From assembly GCA_902541215.1 (NCBI GenBank), contig CACBPV010000011.1, forward strand, positions 1-40,305: a stretch of 40,305 nt of DNA. Reading direction: 5' to 3'. The notes under the pieces are model-generated. The model was not told the DNA's origin, ran no database searches, and saw only the letters and a program-made list of their open reading frames with translations. The stretch's first letter is position 1; each line of letters opens with the position of its first letter. Shown here piece by piece: positions 25,916 through 34,058 of this stretch. The stretch is from an uncultured Alphaproteobacteria bacterium. GTDB taxonomy: Bacteria > Pseudomonadota > Alphaproteobacteria > HIMB59 > GCA-002718135. The position numbers were made by a program, and so were the translations under genes.

Positions 25916-26797
25916 TTAACCTTTTACTGCTCCAGCAGTTAAACCACTTATTAATTGTCTTTGGAAAAACATGATTATCATAAAAAGTGGCGCAGTTGCT
26001 GAAACAACACTTGAGACTGCCCACATATAATTTCCACTATGTTCAATTGTGCCCAAATAAGCATTAATTTTAGGAACCATAGTATAATTCTGCTGATTTA
26101 AAAGAAGTGAAGTAACTGTAAAATCATTATAGGCTAACATCATACTGAATAAACCTGCTGTAACAACTCCAGGCCACATAACAGGCATTATAACAAAGCG
26201 AAACGCTTGAAAATATGAACAGCCATCAATTAGTGCACTTTCATCTAACTCTTTAGGAACTGTTTTAAAGAAGGAATAAAGTAACCATAATGTAAAGGGT
26301 TGATTGATTGCAACTAAAACAATTATGGTAGTTGGAAGTATGCCCCAAACGTTCAATTGGAAGAAAGGAAACAGATAACCTGAAACCAATGTTATGTGTG
26401 GCATCGCTCTAAAAATCAAGGCAGCTATTAAAATCCAAAAAGTATATTTATATGTCGATCTAGACAAGGCATAAGCACCTAATGTTCCTAAAAATAAAGA
26501 GATCGTAACAACTGAAACAGTGATAATAATTGTATTCATTGTTGCTTTCCAAAATTCACCTTCAGTCCAAGACTCTACATATGCCTTAACTGTAGAAGTA
26601 TCTCCTGTTTCTATCAAAGTATTAACTCCTGTGACTGCAAACATCCAATCAGCTCTTGAGAAAAAGTCGGCTTTTACTTTAAATGATCCCCAAAAAGTCC
26701 ATATAAAAGGAAACACAGAAATAATTAACCAAGCAAGAATAAAAAAACTATTTATTAAAATTAGTTGTTTTGAGTATCTGTTAATTTTTGATTCCAT
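25916..26797 (-). CDS. Sugar-type ABC transporter permease (MalG-like)
   Basis: The protein has 293 residues with about six membrane segments. The first is about 12-32, followed by a periplasmic loop. The cytoplasmic coupling (EAA) motif is 'VPKELDESALIDGCSYFQAFRFVIMPVMWPG', typical of MalG partners. It is one base from the MalF-like gene. The loop after the first segment includes 'KVKADFFSRADWMF'. It forms the inner-membrane channel for the family-1 binding protein at 27894. No ATPase gene is in this operon, so a shared MsmK/UgpC-type ATPase elsewhere is likely. Confidence 0.9.
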   Translation of the reverse strand: MESKINRYSKQLILINSFFILAWLIISVFPFIWTFWGSFKVKADFFSRADWMFAVTGVNTLIETGDTSTVKAYVESWTEGEFWKATMNTIIITVSVVTISLFLGTLGAYALSRSTYKYTFWILIAALIFRAMPHITLVSGYLFPFFQLNVWGILPTTIIVLVAINQPFTLWLLYSFFKTVPKELDESALIDGCSYFQAFRFVIMPVMWPGVVTAGLFSMMLAYNDFTVTSLLLNQQNYTMVPKINAYLGTIEHSGNYMWAVSSVVSATAPLFMIIMFFQRQLISGLTAGAVKG

Positions 26798-26798
26798 A

Positions 26799-27827
26799 TT
26801 ATCTTTCTGTCCTAAATTCTCTCCATGTTCTTATAAGTACTGGTGTTAATAGAATTGCTACACCAATAATAGTTAACATAGATGTTGCTCCTGCAGACCC
26901 AAATAACATTTTGTTTTCACTTCTTAAGTCGTTATAAATCATCCAAGAAAGTGATTGGGCAACTCCTTCAGCAGCGAACCCAATTATTGGCTCAAGAACC
27001 CTAAAATTATCCATTAGACAAATTAATATAATAAATGTTGCTACCGGATAAAGATGTGGAATAACAATGTGTCTGACTCTTTCATATCTTGAGGCGCCAT
27101 CTATGATCGCTGCTTCAATTGGATCTTGAGGAACAGTTTGTAATGCAGCATAAAAGACAACAAAAGCAAATGGTGTATTGTGCCAGATCCCATAAATAAT
27201 CAGAGTAATCCAAGTCAATTGACTTGAAGACTTTAGAGATAGATTTGGATCATCAAATAAGAATTGAATGAATGAACCTAATATTCCTTTAGCATCTATC
27301 ATCCAAAATAAAACGAGAGACCCAATCAATGGTGTTACAATCATAGGCAGTATAACACCAAAAATGGTTGGGCCTTTTAAGCTTTTTGTAATTGTATTTA
27401 CACTTAAAGCAACAATGAAACCTAAAACTACAACTGGTGGCGTAACTGCAAAACAAAATGTAAGTGTAAATAAAAGTGCTTTGTAAAAAGGTAAATTTAG
27501 TAAGATATCTGTAAACTCAGCTATCGATGAGGAATTAGTCCAAGCCTCTTTAATTTCATCAAAAGCTAAATGATTTCTATCGCCGTATGTTCCTAAACCA
27601 TTAAATCTTCCAAGAGGTTGTTCTTCTTGTAATTTTGTAGTGGCCTCAATATCTACTTTAGTTTCAGTTTTACATCCAAATGGATCGCATTTTTCTACTT
27701 CCATTAAAATTTGTTCAGGTTCAATGTGAAGAGATTGAAAAAAACTAGAAATAATTGGAAGGCCAATAAATAATAGCATTGCCAATCCACTTGGAAAGAA
27801 GAACCAAAAAAATGTTCTGTGGGGCAT
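26799..27827 (-). CDS. Sugar-type ABC transporter permease (MalF-like)
   Basis: The protein has 342 residues. One membrane segment at about 10-30 is followed by an extended periplasmic region (about 35-105) rich in Glu and Thr. The coupling loop is 'VPQDPIEAAIIDGASRYERVRHIVIPHLYPVAT', matching the EAA motif of MalF-type permeases. It begins 66 bp after the binding-protein stop, past a strong hairpin. The long periplasmic insert is larger than in many short MalF homologues and probably contacts the binding protein. Confidence 0.9.
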   Translation of the reverse strand: MPHRTFFWFFFPSGLAMLLFIGLPIISSFFQSLHIEPEQILMEVEKCDPFGCKTETKVDIEATTKLQEEQPLGRFNGLGTYGDRNHLAFDEIKEAWTNSSSIAEFTDILLNLPFYKALLFTLTFCFAVTPPVVVLGFIVALSVNTITKSLKGPTIFGVILPMIVTPLIGSLVLFWMIDAKGILGSFIQFLFDDPNLSLKSSSQLTWITLIIYGIWHNTPFAFVVFYAALQTVPQDPIEAAIIDGASRYERVRHIVIPHLYPVATFIILICLMDNFRVLEPIIGFAAEGVAQSLSWMIYNDLRSENKMLFGSAGATSMLTIIGVAILLTPVLIRTWREFRTER

Positions 27828-27845
27828 CTATTTCTTGCTAAAAAA

Positions 27846-27873
27846 AAAGTGGAACATAATAATGTTCCACTTT
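27846..27873 (-). terminator. Intra-operon terminator/attenuator
   Basis: A perfect 12-bp stem, AAAGTGGAACAT / ATGTTCCACTTT, with a 4-base loop lies just after the binding-protein gene. On the minus strand it runs into an uninterrupted T tract. This is the strongest intrinsic terminator in the window. It should limit transcription of the two permease genes relative to the binding protein. Confidence 0.88.
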
Positions 27874-27893
27874 ATCATAAATAATTATACGGT

Positions 27894-29129
27894 TTATAGA
27901 AAACCTTGCTCAGTAGCTTTTGCTACATAAGCAGCTTCTACATCCGCTAATGCTTTTTCAGCAGACTCATTTCCTTGAAGGAATTCAACAAGTTCTGTAC
28001 TCAAAGCACCATGTAATAGACTCATGTATGGTAAGCTAGGATAAGGTGTTGCACCTCTGTTAGCAGCATCAACAACTGGTCCTGCTGTATCTCCAGGCGA
28101 ATAACCATCAATCAACCAAATTGTTGCATTTGGATTAGCATTTGCCATTTCTGTTGAAGTTGCTGCACCTAAAAGAGCTCTAAAAGATGCTTCTGCATTT
28201 TCATCAGAAGTATTTGTTGCAATTCCAAATCCATCCCACCATAGGGTTGTTGCTGGTTTACTTCCACCACCGACAGATGGAGAAGGAGCTAATCTAGTAT
28301 CAGCTTTAATTGCTTGATCACCTTCATCATCTAACAATGAAGCTGCACCTGAATTCCAGATATGCATTAATGCCACATTACCAGACTCCCATTCTTCTTT
28401 AACTGCATTTGTATCTTGAGTTAAGAAATCAGGGTTACTTACTTCTGTTAATCTTTTAAGCATGTTAAGAGCAGCTACACCTTTAGCGTTATTTACACTA
28501 ACTTCAGCTGTTCCAGTTTTAAAGAAATCACCTCCATGACCAAGGTACATATTTACGAACTCTTGACCTAAGTTCCATCCAGATTTAAAAGCACCAGCAT
28601 ATGGGTTAGCCATTTTACCAGAAGCTTTAATTTTTTCAGCAGCTGCAATTACTTCTTCATATGTTGAAGGAACTGCGATACCTAAATCATTAAGAATACT
28701 TTCTCTATACCAAAGATGCTGAGCATTAGCCATGAAAGCTATTGCATAGATCTTTCCATCAATCACGATTTTTTGATTGTCTTGTAATGCACTTCCGTAT
28801 TTAGCAACTAAATCATCAAGTGGACGAATTAAGTCATCATTCATTAAAGTTGTAATTGAACCATTAGTTACAAGTTTAGCAGAGAATTCAGCTGGGTTAG
28901 CTGATAGGGCTGCAACTTGTAATTTATTATGATCAACAGAATGAGTTACAGAAAAATCTGCACTAGGTCCTGCACAACTTTTTACTTCATCCATGAAAAT
29001 TCTGTATGTTGTAAATTCGTTTGCTAGAATCTTTATTGATCCATCTGTTACTCCACAAGGTGAATGCCCGCCGGCATATGCACTTGTGCTAACAAATGTG
29101 AACAATAGAGCTATTAATAGTTTTTTCAT
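27894..29129 (-). CDS. Sugar-type ABC transporter substrate-binding protein (family 1)
   Basis: The protein has 411 residues. A signal peptide covers about residues 1-19 ('LFTFVSTSAYAGG'). The mature part has 'DGKIYAIAFMANAQHLWYRESILNDLGIAVPSTYEEVIAAAEKI', the classic family-1 hinge region, and 'EWESGNVALMHIWNSG'. It is divergent from a LacI-type regulator, with a pair of inverted repeats between the genes. The same repeats occur at the SnoaL promoters, so the ligand may be the substrate of the SnoaL/HpsN cluster. The ligand itself cannot be read from the sequence. Confidence 0.88.
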   Translation of the reverse strand: MKKLLIALLFTFVSTSAYAGGHSPCGVTDGSIKILANEFTTYRIFMDEVKSCAGPSADFSVTHSVDHNKLQVAALSANPAEFSAKLVTNGSITTLMNDDLIRPLDDLVAKYGSALQDNQKIVIDGKIYAIAFMANAQHLWYRESILNDLGIAVPSTYEEVIAAAEKIKASGKMANPYAGAFKSGWNLGQEFVNMYLGHGGDFFKTGTAEVSVNNAKGVAALNMLKRLTEVSNPDFLTQDTNAVKEEWESGNVALMHIWNSGAASLLDDEGDQAIKADTRLAPSPSVGGGSKPATTLWWDGFGIATNTSDENAEASFRALLGAATSTEMANANPNATIWLIDGYSPGDTAGPVVDAANRGATPYPSLPYMSLLHGALSTELVEFLQGNESAEKALADVEAAYVAKATEQGFL

Positions 29130-29151
29130 ATATTTCCCCTTATTAATAAAG

Positions 29152-29164
29152 TGTGAAATTCACA
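29152..29164. promoter_or_regulatory. Palindrome TGTGAAATTCACA near the importer promoter
   Basis: TGTGAA-A-TTCACA is a perfect inverted repeat around one central base, 23 bp upstream of the binding-protein ATG on the minus strand. It differs from the paired TATTCA-type sites in the same region and may bind another regulator or a second dimer of the LacI protein. Confidence 0.35.
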
Positions 29165-29200
29165 TTTAAGTATAAATCCTTTATATTGGTATTAAAAAAT

Positions 29201-29238
29201 AATGCAATAATATGAATTGATATTCAAGATTTTGAATA
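29201..29238. promoter_or_regulatory. Paired operator candidate (LacI gene/importer promoter)
   Basis: Two inverted repeats lie side by side. AATGCA-N6-TGAATT at 29201-29218 has one mismatch in the dyad. TATTCA-N6-TGAATA at 29221-29238 is a perfect dyad, and extends to 8-bp arms at 29220-29239. Their centres are 20 bp apart. The block ends 20 bp before the LacI-type gene and is 72 bp from the start of the divergent importer operon. It is probably bound by the LacI-type protein to regulate both directions. Confidence 0.7.
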
Positions 29239-29258
29239 TTGAAATGGGGGGATAATTC

Positions 29259-30257
29259 ATGAGTTTTAAAAAGACTGCGACATCACAGGACGTAGCAAAA
29301 TTAGCAGGAGTATCCCAATCAGCAGTTTCCAGGTGTTTTACTAAAGGTGCAAGCATTTCTAGCAGGACAAAGTTGAGAGTCTTGGAAGCAGCTAGAAAAT
29401 TAAAATATAAAGCACCTAATATATCTTCTAATTCAGTATCTAATGATGATAGCGGATTAGTGGCTGTCATTTTACCTTACGTTACAAGCAGATATTATCC
29501 AGAAGTTTTAATTGAGTTACATGAAGCACTTAGGAATGGAGGCTTTAGAATTTTATTAATTACGACTGATGATGGTGAAGAATTAGATGAAAAATTAATA
29601 CAGCCATACTTAAAAGAAAAACTTATTGCAATAATATCAGCCACAAAACCTACTGAAAAATTTGTTGAAGACTGCAATCAAAAAAGAATACAGTTTATTG
29701 CCTATAATAGAAGTTGGAATATACCAACAATAAGTTCCGTTGCGTGTGATCATCGTAATGGAGGAGAAATAGTTGCAGAATATTTTACAAAGAAAAACCA
29801 TAAAAATATTGGCCTCATTGAAGGGCCAAAAGGATCTTTTGTTAGCGATGAGCGATGCAAAGGTTTTAAAAATTATCTTAAAAATAATAAAAAAATTAAA
29901 TTAAATATTGAAAAAGGTTTTTTTACTTATGAAGGTGGATATCAAGCAACTGAAAAAATTTTTAATAAAAACATAAGTGCAATATTTTGCGCTGATGACA
30001 CAATGGCATTTGGTTGTTTAGATTATATTAAAAAAAATACTTCATTAAAAACACCTTCTCAATTAGAAATTATTGGTTATGACGATATATCTATGTCATC
30101 TTGGGAATCATATAACCTGACAACTGTCAGACAGCCTATTAGACAAATGTCAAAACTAGCAACTCAATTAGTAAATGAATTTATTAAGGATCCAGATTTT
30201 GAACCTATAAATCATATTGTACAGGGAAGACTTATAAAAAGAAAAACTACAAAATAA
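29259..30257 (+). CDS. LacI/GalR-family transcriptional regulator
   Basis: The protein has 332 residues. The N-terminal helix-turn-helix reads 'TSQDVAKLAGVSQSAVSRCFTKGASISSRTKLRVLEAARKLKYK', the LacI signature including the hinge. The rest is a periplasmic-binding-type effector domain ('GLVAVILPYVTSRYYPEVL', 'FCADDTMAFGCLDYI', 'LEIIGYDDI', 'LTTVRQP'). A G-rich ribosome site precedes the ATG at 29259. It probably senses a sugar-like ligand. Paired inverted repeats lie just upstream, and similar pairs occur at 31848-31885 and 36050-36087. Its 3' end is 1 bp from the convergent SnoaL gene. Confidence 0.93.
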   Translation: MSFKKTATSQDVAKLAGVSQSAVSRCFTKGASISSRTKLRVLEAARKLKYKAPNISSNSVSNDDSGLVAVILPYVTSRYYPEVLIELHEALRNGGFRILLITTDDGEELDEKLIQPYLKEKLIAIISATKPTEKFVEDCNQKRIQFIAYNRSWNIPTISSVACDHRNGGEIVAEYFTKKNHKNIGLIEGPKGSFVSDERCKGFKNYLKNNKKIKLNIEKGFFTYEGGYQATEKIFNKNISAIFCADDTMAFGCLDYIKKNTSLKTPSQLEIIGYDDISMSSWESYNLTTVRQPIRQMSKLATQLVNEFIKDPDFEPINHIVQGRLIKRKTTK

Positions 30258-30258
30258 T

Positions 30259-30678
30259 TTACTTAAATTTTAATCCCATCTGTTCGAAAACACCATGATT
30301 ATCTACCATAACGTAATTATCTAAAAACTTTCCGTCTTTAATGGTCCAAAAATCTGAAAATTGCATTTTGATAGATTTGCCTGTTGGCTCTACTCCAAGA
30401 TATGTTCCACTATGTGTGCCTGTTAGAAATCCCGTTGCACTAATCCACTCACCTTCAGCAACCACAATATCATTTTTTACATGATAATCTGGAAATGCTT
30501 CATAGAAAGGTTTTAGAACTTTATATTTAAAATTATCTATACCATGGATATCACCAAAACCTGGAGGACCATGCCAGACCATATCATCATGCCAGTACTT
30601 GTGTTGTGCTTCTAGATCTTGAGCATTAAGTGCATCATACATATCAGCTAATAATTTTTTACTTTCATCTAAAGTCAT
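30259..30678 (-). CDS. SnoaL-like (NTF2-fold) protein, single domain
   Basis: The protein has 139 residues, one SnoaL/ester-cyclase-type domain. It has 'KYWHDDMVWHGPPGFGDIHGIDNFKYKVLKPFYEAFPDYH', followed by 'TGTHSGTYLGVEPTGKSIKMQFSDFW' and 'DNHGVFEQMGL'. The W-H-x-D-M-x-W-x-GP pattern recurs in the second domains of the 31922 and 36126 proteins. SnoaL-fold enzymes include cyclases, isomerases, hydrolases and dehydratases, so the reaction is open. It overlaps the 30675 gene by 4 bp. Confidence 0.85.
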   Translation of the reverse strand: MTLDESKKLLADMYDALNAQDLEAQHKYWHDDMVWHGPPGFGDIHGIDNFKYKVLKPFYEAFPDYHVKNDIVVAEGEWISATGFLTGTHSGTYLGVEPTGKSIKMQFSDFWTIKDGKFLDNYVMVDNHGVFEQMGLKFK

Positions 30679-31814
30679 TTTTTATCTCCTAAAATTTGCA
30701 TTAGAATTGCAAGCTCATTAAAACCAGTCCACTCTTTAATAATTTTATTATTTTTAATTTCCCATTGAGTGATTCCCCACAAATACACTTCTCTATTAGA
30801 TGCTTGCCCATATGAACCATTCCCTTTATGCGTTCCTAATGCGCCCCAACGAACCGATACTAAATAGCCGTCTTTTGTATTTCCCATCCAGTATAAATCT
30901 TCAATACTAAGTGCAAGATCAGGAAACGAAGCTAAAAGTGAAATTATAAATTTTCTTAATTGCAAAACTCCTTTAAATTTACGACCAGTTGAACCTTCAA
31001 ATTCTACCTTACTCGAGTATGCTTTATTTATTGCAGAAAAGTTTCGTCTATTCCAAATTGTATCATAAACTGCATGAACAAACTCTCTTACATTTGTAAT
31101 TTTATCTGGAATATCAAAACTAATTGGTTTTAATTTAGTAATATTTCTTGTTGGTTTAGAATTTTTAAAATGAGGGGCATATGGTCCTGCAATTCCCTCA
31201 TCAACAAGTTGCTTGGCAATCTGATTTAAATCTAATCCGAGTTGTTTAATTAAACCTGCTGTATCGTAGACAACATTCTCGTAATAAATTTCATTATTTT
31301 TGGCTACACAATTAGCAATACAAAATAATCTTACTTTTTTACCAGTTGGTTTGGAAAATTTGCTAAATCCCCTATTTGTTCCAGTAATAATTGTTCTATG
31401 CGAAGTATGAAAACTCGCATTTTCATCTCCTGCCCAAATAACTTCATCTGCAAATAATCGAATATCTGGAAAGGCGTTGTTTGTGTGTACAGTATCAGCT
31501 ACTATTTTTTCAGATCCAGATTGTAAACCAAATTCATCCCAAACTCTGCAATCTTTACTGTAGGTGTCATAGATGTAGCCAATATTTTTTTCTTCCCAGA
31601 TTTGATATGTAATCCTTACAATATAATCGATTATATTTTTATACTGATCCTCAAACCCCTTCATTGATTGATGTTTAAGTTTTTTTGGTTTTGGATTTAA
31701 TGACTTAGCCGTTCCTCCACCACCGTATGCTTTTAATGAAATATCATAACTCTTAGGCATATGATGATCTTGAAGGGCTTCTGGTCTTTTATCTGTAATT
31801 TTATTAAATTTCAT
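30675..31814 (-). CDS. Tandem SnoaL/NTF2-like protein (type A)
   Basis: The protein has 379 residues with two NTF2-like domains. The first, about 51-190, starts 'MKGFEDQYKNIIDYIVRITYQIWEEKN' and contains 'FHTSHRTIITGTN' and 'LIKQLGLDLNQIAKQLVDEG'. The second, about 245-375, contains 'SVRWGALGTHKGNGSYGQASNREVYLWGI'. It is a clear paralogue of the 34059 protein, which starts at the position matching Met51. A 50-residue N-terminal extension with a Gly run ('YGGGGTAK') is specific to this copy. The gene is divergent from 31922, with paired operator candidates between them. No reaction can be assigned. Confidence 0.8.
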   Translation of the reverse strand: MKFNKITDKRPEALQDHHMPKSYDISLKAYGGGGTAKSLNPKPKKLKHQSMKGFEDQYKNIIDYIVRITYQIWEEKNIGYIYDTYSKDCRVWDEFGLQSGSEKIVADTVHTNNAFPDIRLFADEVIWAGDENASFHTSHRTIITGTNRGFSKFSKPTGKKVRLFCIANCVAKNNEIYYENVVYDTAGLIKQLGLDLNQIAKQLVDEGIAGPYAPHFKNSKPTRNITKLKPISFDIPDKITNVREFVHAVYDTIWNRRNFSAINKAYSSKVEFEGSTGRKFKGVLQLRKFIISLLASFPDLALSIEDLYWMGNTKDGYLVSVRWGALGTHKGNGSYGQASNREVYLWGITQWEIKNNKIIKEWTGFNELAILMQILGDKK

Positions 31815-31847
31815 AATTTGTATTTGTAATGAGATACATTTAAAAAT

Positions 31848-31885
31848 ATTTCAAAGCAATGAAATTTTATTCAAAAAAATGAATA
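31848..31885. promoter_or_regulatory. Paired operator candidate in divergent SnoaL promoter 1
   Basis: ATTTCA-N6-TGAAAT (31848-31865) and TATTCA-N6-TGAATA (31868-31885) are both perfect dyads with centres 20 bp apart. The block is the same length (38 bp) as those at 29201 and 36050. It lies between the divergent genes at 31814 and 31922, close enough to control both promoters. Confidence 0.7.
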
Positions 31886-31921
31886 TTGTCTTTTTTAGTT
31901 TATTAATATAATCAAAATGGA

Positions 31922-32926
31922 ATGACTGATCTCCAAGCAGAAAAAAAATTAGTATTAGATTATTTCAATGAAATAGATCGTTGCAACATTGATTCATTAT
32001 CTGAAGTTATATCCAAATACTCATCAGAAGAATTTAGTATGAAATGTACCCACCCATTCAACGAACTAGGTAGTATAGATCTTGTTGCTAATAATCTTTG
32101 GAAGCCAATTAAAGATTCATTTTCACCTATACAACGTCGATTAGATATATTTTATGCTGGGATAAATTCATTAGATAAAAATAAAGGGAAATGGATCTCC
32201 AGCATGGGTCATTTCATGGGTGTTTTCAATAAATCGTTTGTAGGCCTTAAACCAAATTATAAATCTACTTTATTAAGATTTGCTGAATTTTATAAAGTGG
32301 AGAATAATAAAATTACTGAAGGAGCAATTTTTTTAGATGTAATGAATTTAATGCAGCAACTAGGTCTTTCTATAATTCCTGAGTCTACAGGTCTCGTTTG
32401 TGTAACACCAGGACCAATGAATCATAAAGGTTTAAAATTTGATATTTCTAATGAAATTGAAAGTCAAAAAACATTGGATTTAATTCATAGAATGCGCGAT
32501 CGACTTGTTAAAGGATCCAAAATGCAATCTTATAAAGAAGAATTAGAATTAGATTGGCATAATGACATGATTTGGTGGGGACCAGGAGGTATAGGGGCTT
32601 CATATACTATTGATGGTTATCAAAAAGGTCACACAAAACCATTTCAAGATAGTTTAGAGTTTGTTCGTTTCAATGGACACATACTTAGTAGCTCTGAAGA
32701 TGATCTTGGAGGTTGGTTTGGTTGGCCAAATTTAATTATGAAACCTAAAGGAGAATATTTAGGATTAACAAATGCAAGTGATATTGAATCAGAAATGAGA
32801 GTTGTAGATTTATATCGAAGAGATGGAGATAAACTAGCTGAAAACTGGATCTTTATTGATCATTTACATTTTTTAAAAAAACTAGGAGTGGATCTTTTAG
32901 AAAGAGCAAAATTTTTAAATCAGTGA
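31922..32926 (+). CDS. Tandem SnoaL/NTF2-like protein (type B)
   Basis: The protein has 334 residues with two NTF2-like domains, about 5-150 and 190-325. The first ends 'LDVMNLMQQLGLSIIPESTG'. The second begins 'LDWHNDMIWWGPGGIGASYTIDGYQKGHTKPFQDSLEF' and ends 'NWIFIDHLHFLKKLGVDLLERAK'. It is a paralogue of the 36126 protein, with the same order and the same 'W(H/Y)GPxGIG' motif. It sits alone on the plus strand and abuts the convergent MetE-like gene with no bases between the stop codons. The function is unknown. Confidence 0.8.
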   Translation: MTDLQAEKKLVLDYFNEIDRCNIDSLSEVISKYSSEEFSMKCTHPFNELGSIDLVANNLWKPIKDSFSPIQRRLDIFYAGINSLDKNKGKWISSMGHFMGVFNKSFVGLKPNYKSTLLRFAEFYKVENNKITEGAIFLDVMNLMQQLGLSIIPESTGLVCVTPGPMNHKGLKFDISNEIESQKTLDLIHRMRDRLVKGSKMQSYKEELELDWHNDMIWWGPGGIGASYTIDGYQKGHTKPFQDSLEFVRFNGHILSSSEDDLGGWFGWPNLIMKPKGEYLGLTNASDIESEMRVVDLYRRDGDKLAENWIFIDHLHFLKKLGVDLLERAKFLNQ

Positions 32927-34054
32927 TTAGATAACTTTTGAGGCAAGTTTAGTACCCTCAACTAATGCATGAAGCTTTTCATAACAAATTTTTTCATCAA
33001 TTTTTCCAAAACCAGCAAATGTACTAAAACCACAATCTGTCCCTGCCATTAATTGATCTTTCGGAATGACCGTAGAAAACTGAATTAATCTATCTGCAAC
33101 AACTTCTGGATGTTCAACAAAATTAGAGGTTGAGTCGATTACGCCAGGTACTAAGACTTTATCTTTTGGTAACTTTATATCTTGAAAAACTTTCCATTCA
33201 TGTGCGTGCCTAGGATTAGAAGATTCAATGAGAAAGTATTTTACCTTTGATTTCAAAATTATAGGTAATATTTTCTCTAGAGCAATATCGTGTGTGTGGG
33301 GTCCCTCATAATTGCCCCAACATATATGCATTCTAGTTTGCTCAACATCTACATTAGATAATGCTGAGTTTAGGCATTCAATTTGTAGTTCTGCACGTTT
33401 AATAAACTCATCTTCAGATAAATTTTTAAAATTCATATGTCTTGCCAAAGCAAGGTCTGGGCAATCTAATTGAACTTGGATATCTGATTTTGTTATTAGC
33501 TCATATTCTTTAGCCATTATATTAGATAATTTATCCAAATATTCATCTTCGGTACTATAAAATTTGTTTGGCATAAAAACATTTATGACGCCAGGTGATG
33601 CTGAGTTCATAAATGCATGTCGGTGATTAAGTTTATTAAGTGAATTTTTAAAATTATTTATATCCTGTAAAAGAGACATTTCATCTTTTACTTTTAATTC
33701 GTTTGTACAACATGGTCTGGTATAAGTTGGCGTGCCACCACTTTTAGCAATCTTTTCTTTGTATTCTGGAAAATCATCAAGATCAGCAGGTGCTCTTCTT
33801 TCGCTTTCACCTGAGAACCCATCAATTCTGTCTTTAATATATGTAGCGTAGCTAATTTTACTCATCTCCCCATCACTGACAAAATCAATTCCAACATCAA
33901 GTTGACTCTTAACAACACCTTCCACGTTATTTTTTAATACTTCATCAAAACTACTTTGACTAAATTTCTCTCCTTTATCTTTTGCAAATAAAAATTCTGA
34001 AAGTTCTTTTGATCTAGGAAGGCTTCCAACATGTGTTGTTAAAATATTAGACAT
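32927..34054 (-). CDS. MetE-like (cobalamin-independent methionine synthase II family) protein
   Basis: The protein has 375 residues, the catalytic barrel of the family only. It begins 'ILTTHVGSLPRSKELSEFLF'. The zinc site is visible as 'RMHICWGNYEGPHTHD' (HxC), a Glu in 'FLIESSNPRHAHEW' and Cys in 'MAGTDCGFSTFAGFG'. This 'HxCWGNY.GPH' branch contains epoxyalkane:CoM transferase-like and uncharacterised catabolic proteins rather than true methionine synthases. It is 4 bp from a SnoaL gene in the same direction. It probably handles a methyl or other alkyl group, or a thiol adduct, of the cluster's substrate. It is clearly different from the MetE-like protein at 19049. Confidence 0.82.
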   Translation of the reverse strand: MSNILTTHVGSLPRSKELSEFLFAKDKGEKFSQSSFDEVLKNNVEGVVKSQLDVGIDFVSDGEMSKISYATYIKDRIDGFSGESERRAPADLDDFPEYKEKIAKSGGTPTYTRPCCTNELKVKDEMSLLQDINNFKNSLNKLNHRHAFMNSASPGVINVFMPNKFYSTEDEYLDKLSNIMAKEYELITKSDIQVQLDCPDLALARHMNFKNLSEDEFIKRAELQIECLNSALSNVDVEQTRMHICWGNYEGPHTHDIALEKILPIILKSKVKYFLIESSNPRHAHEWKVFQDIKLPKDKVLVPGVIDSTSNFVEHPEVVADRLIQFSTVIPKDQLMAGTDCGFSTFAGFGKIDEKICYEKLHALVEGTKLASKVI

Positions 34055-34058
34055 TAAA

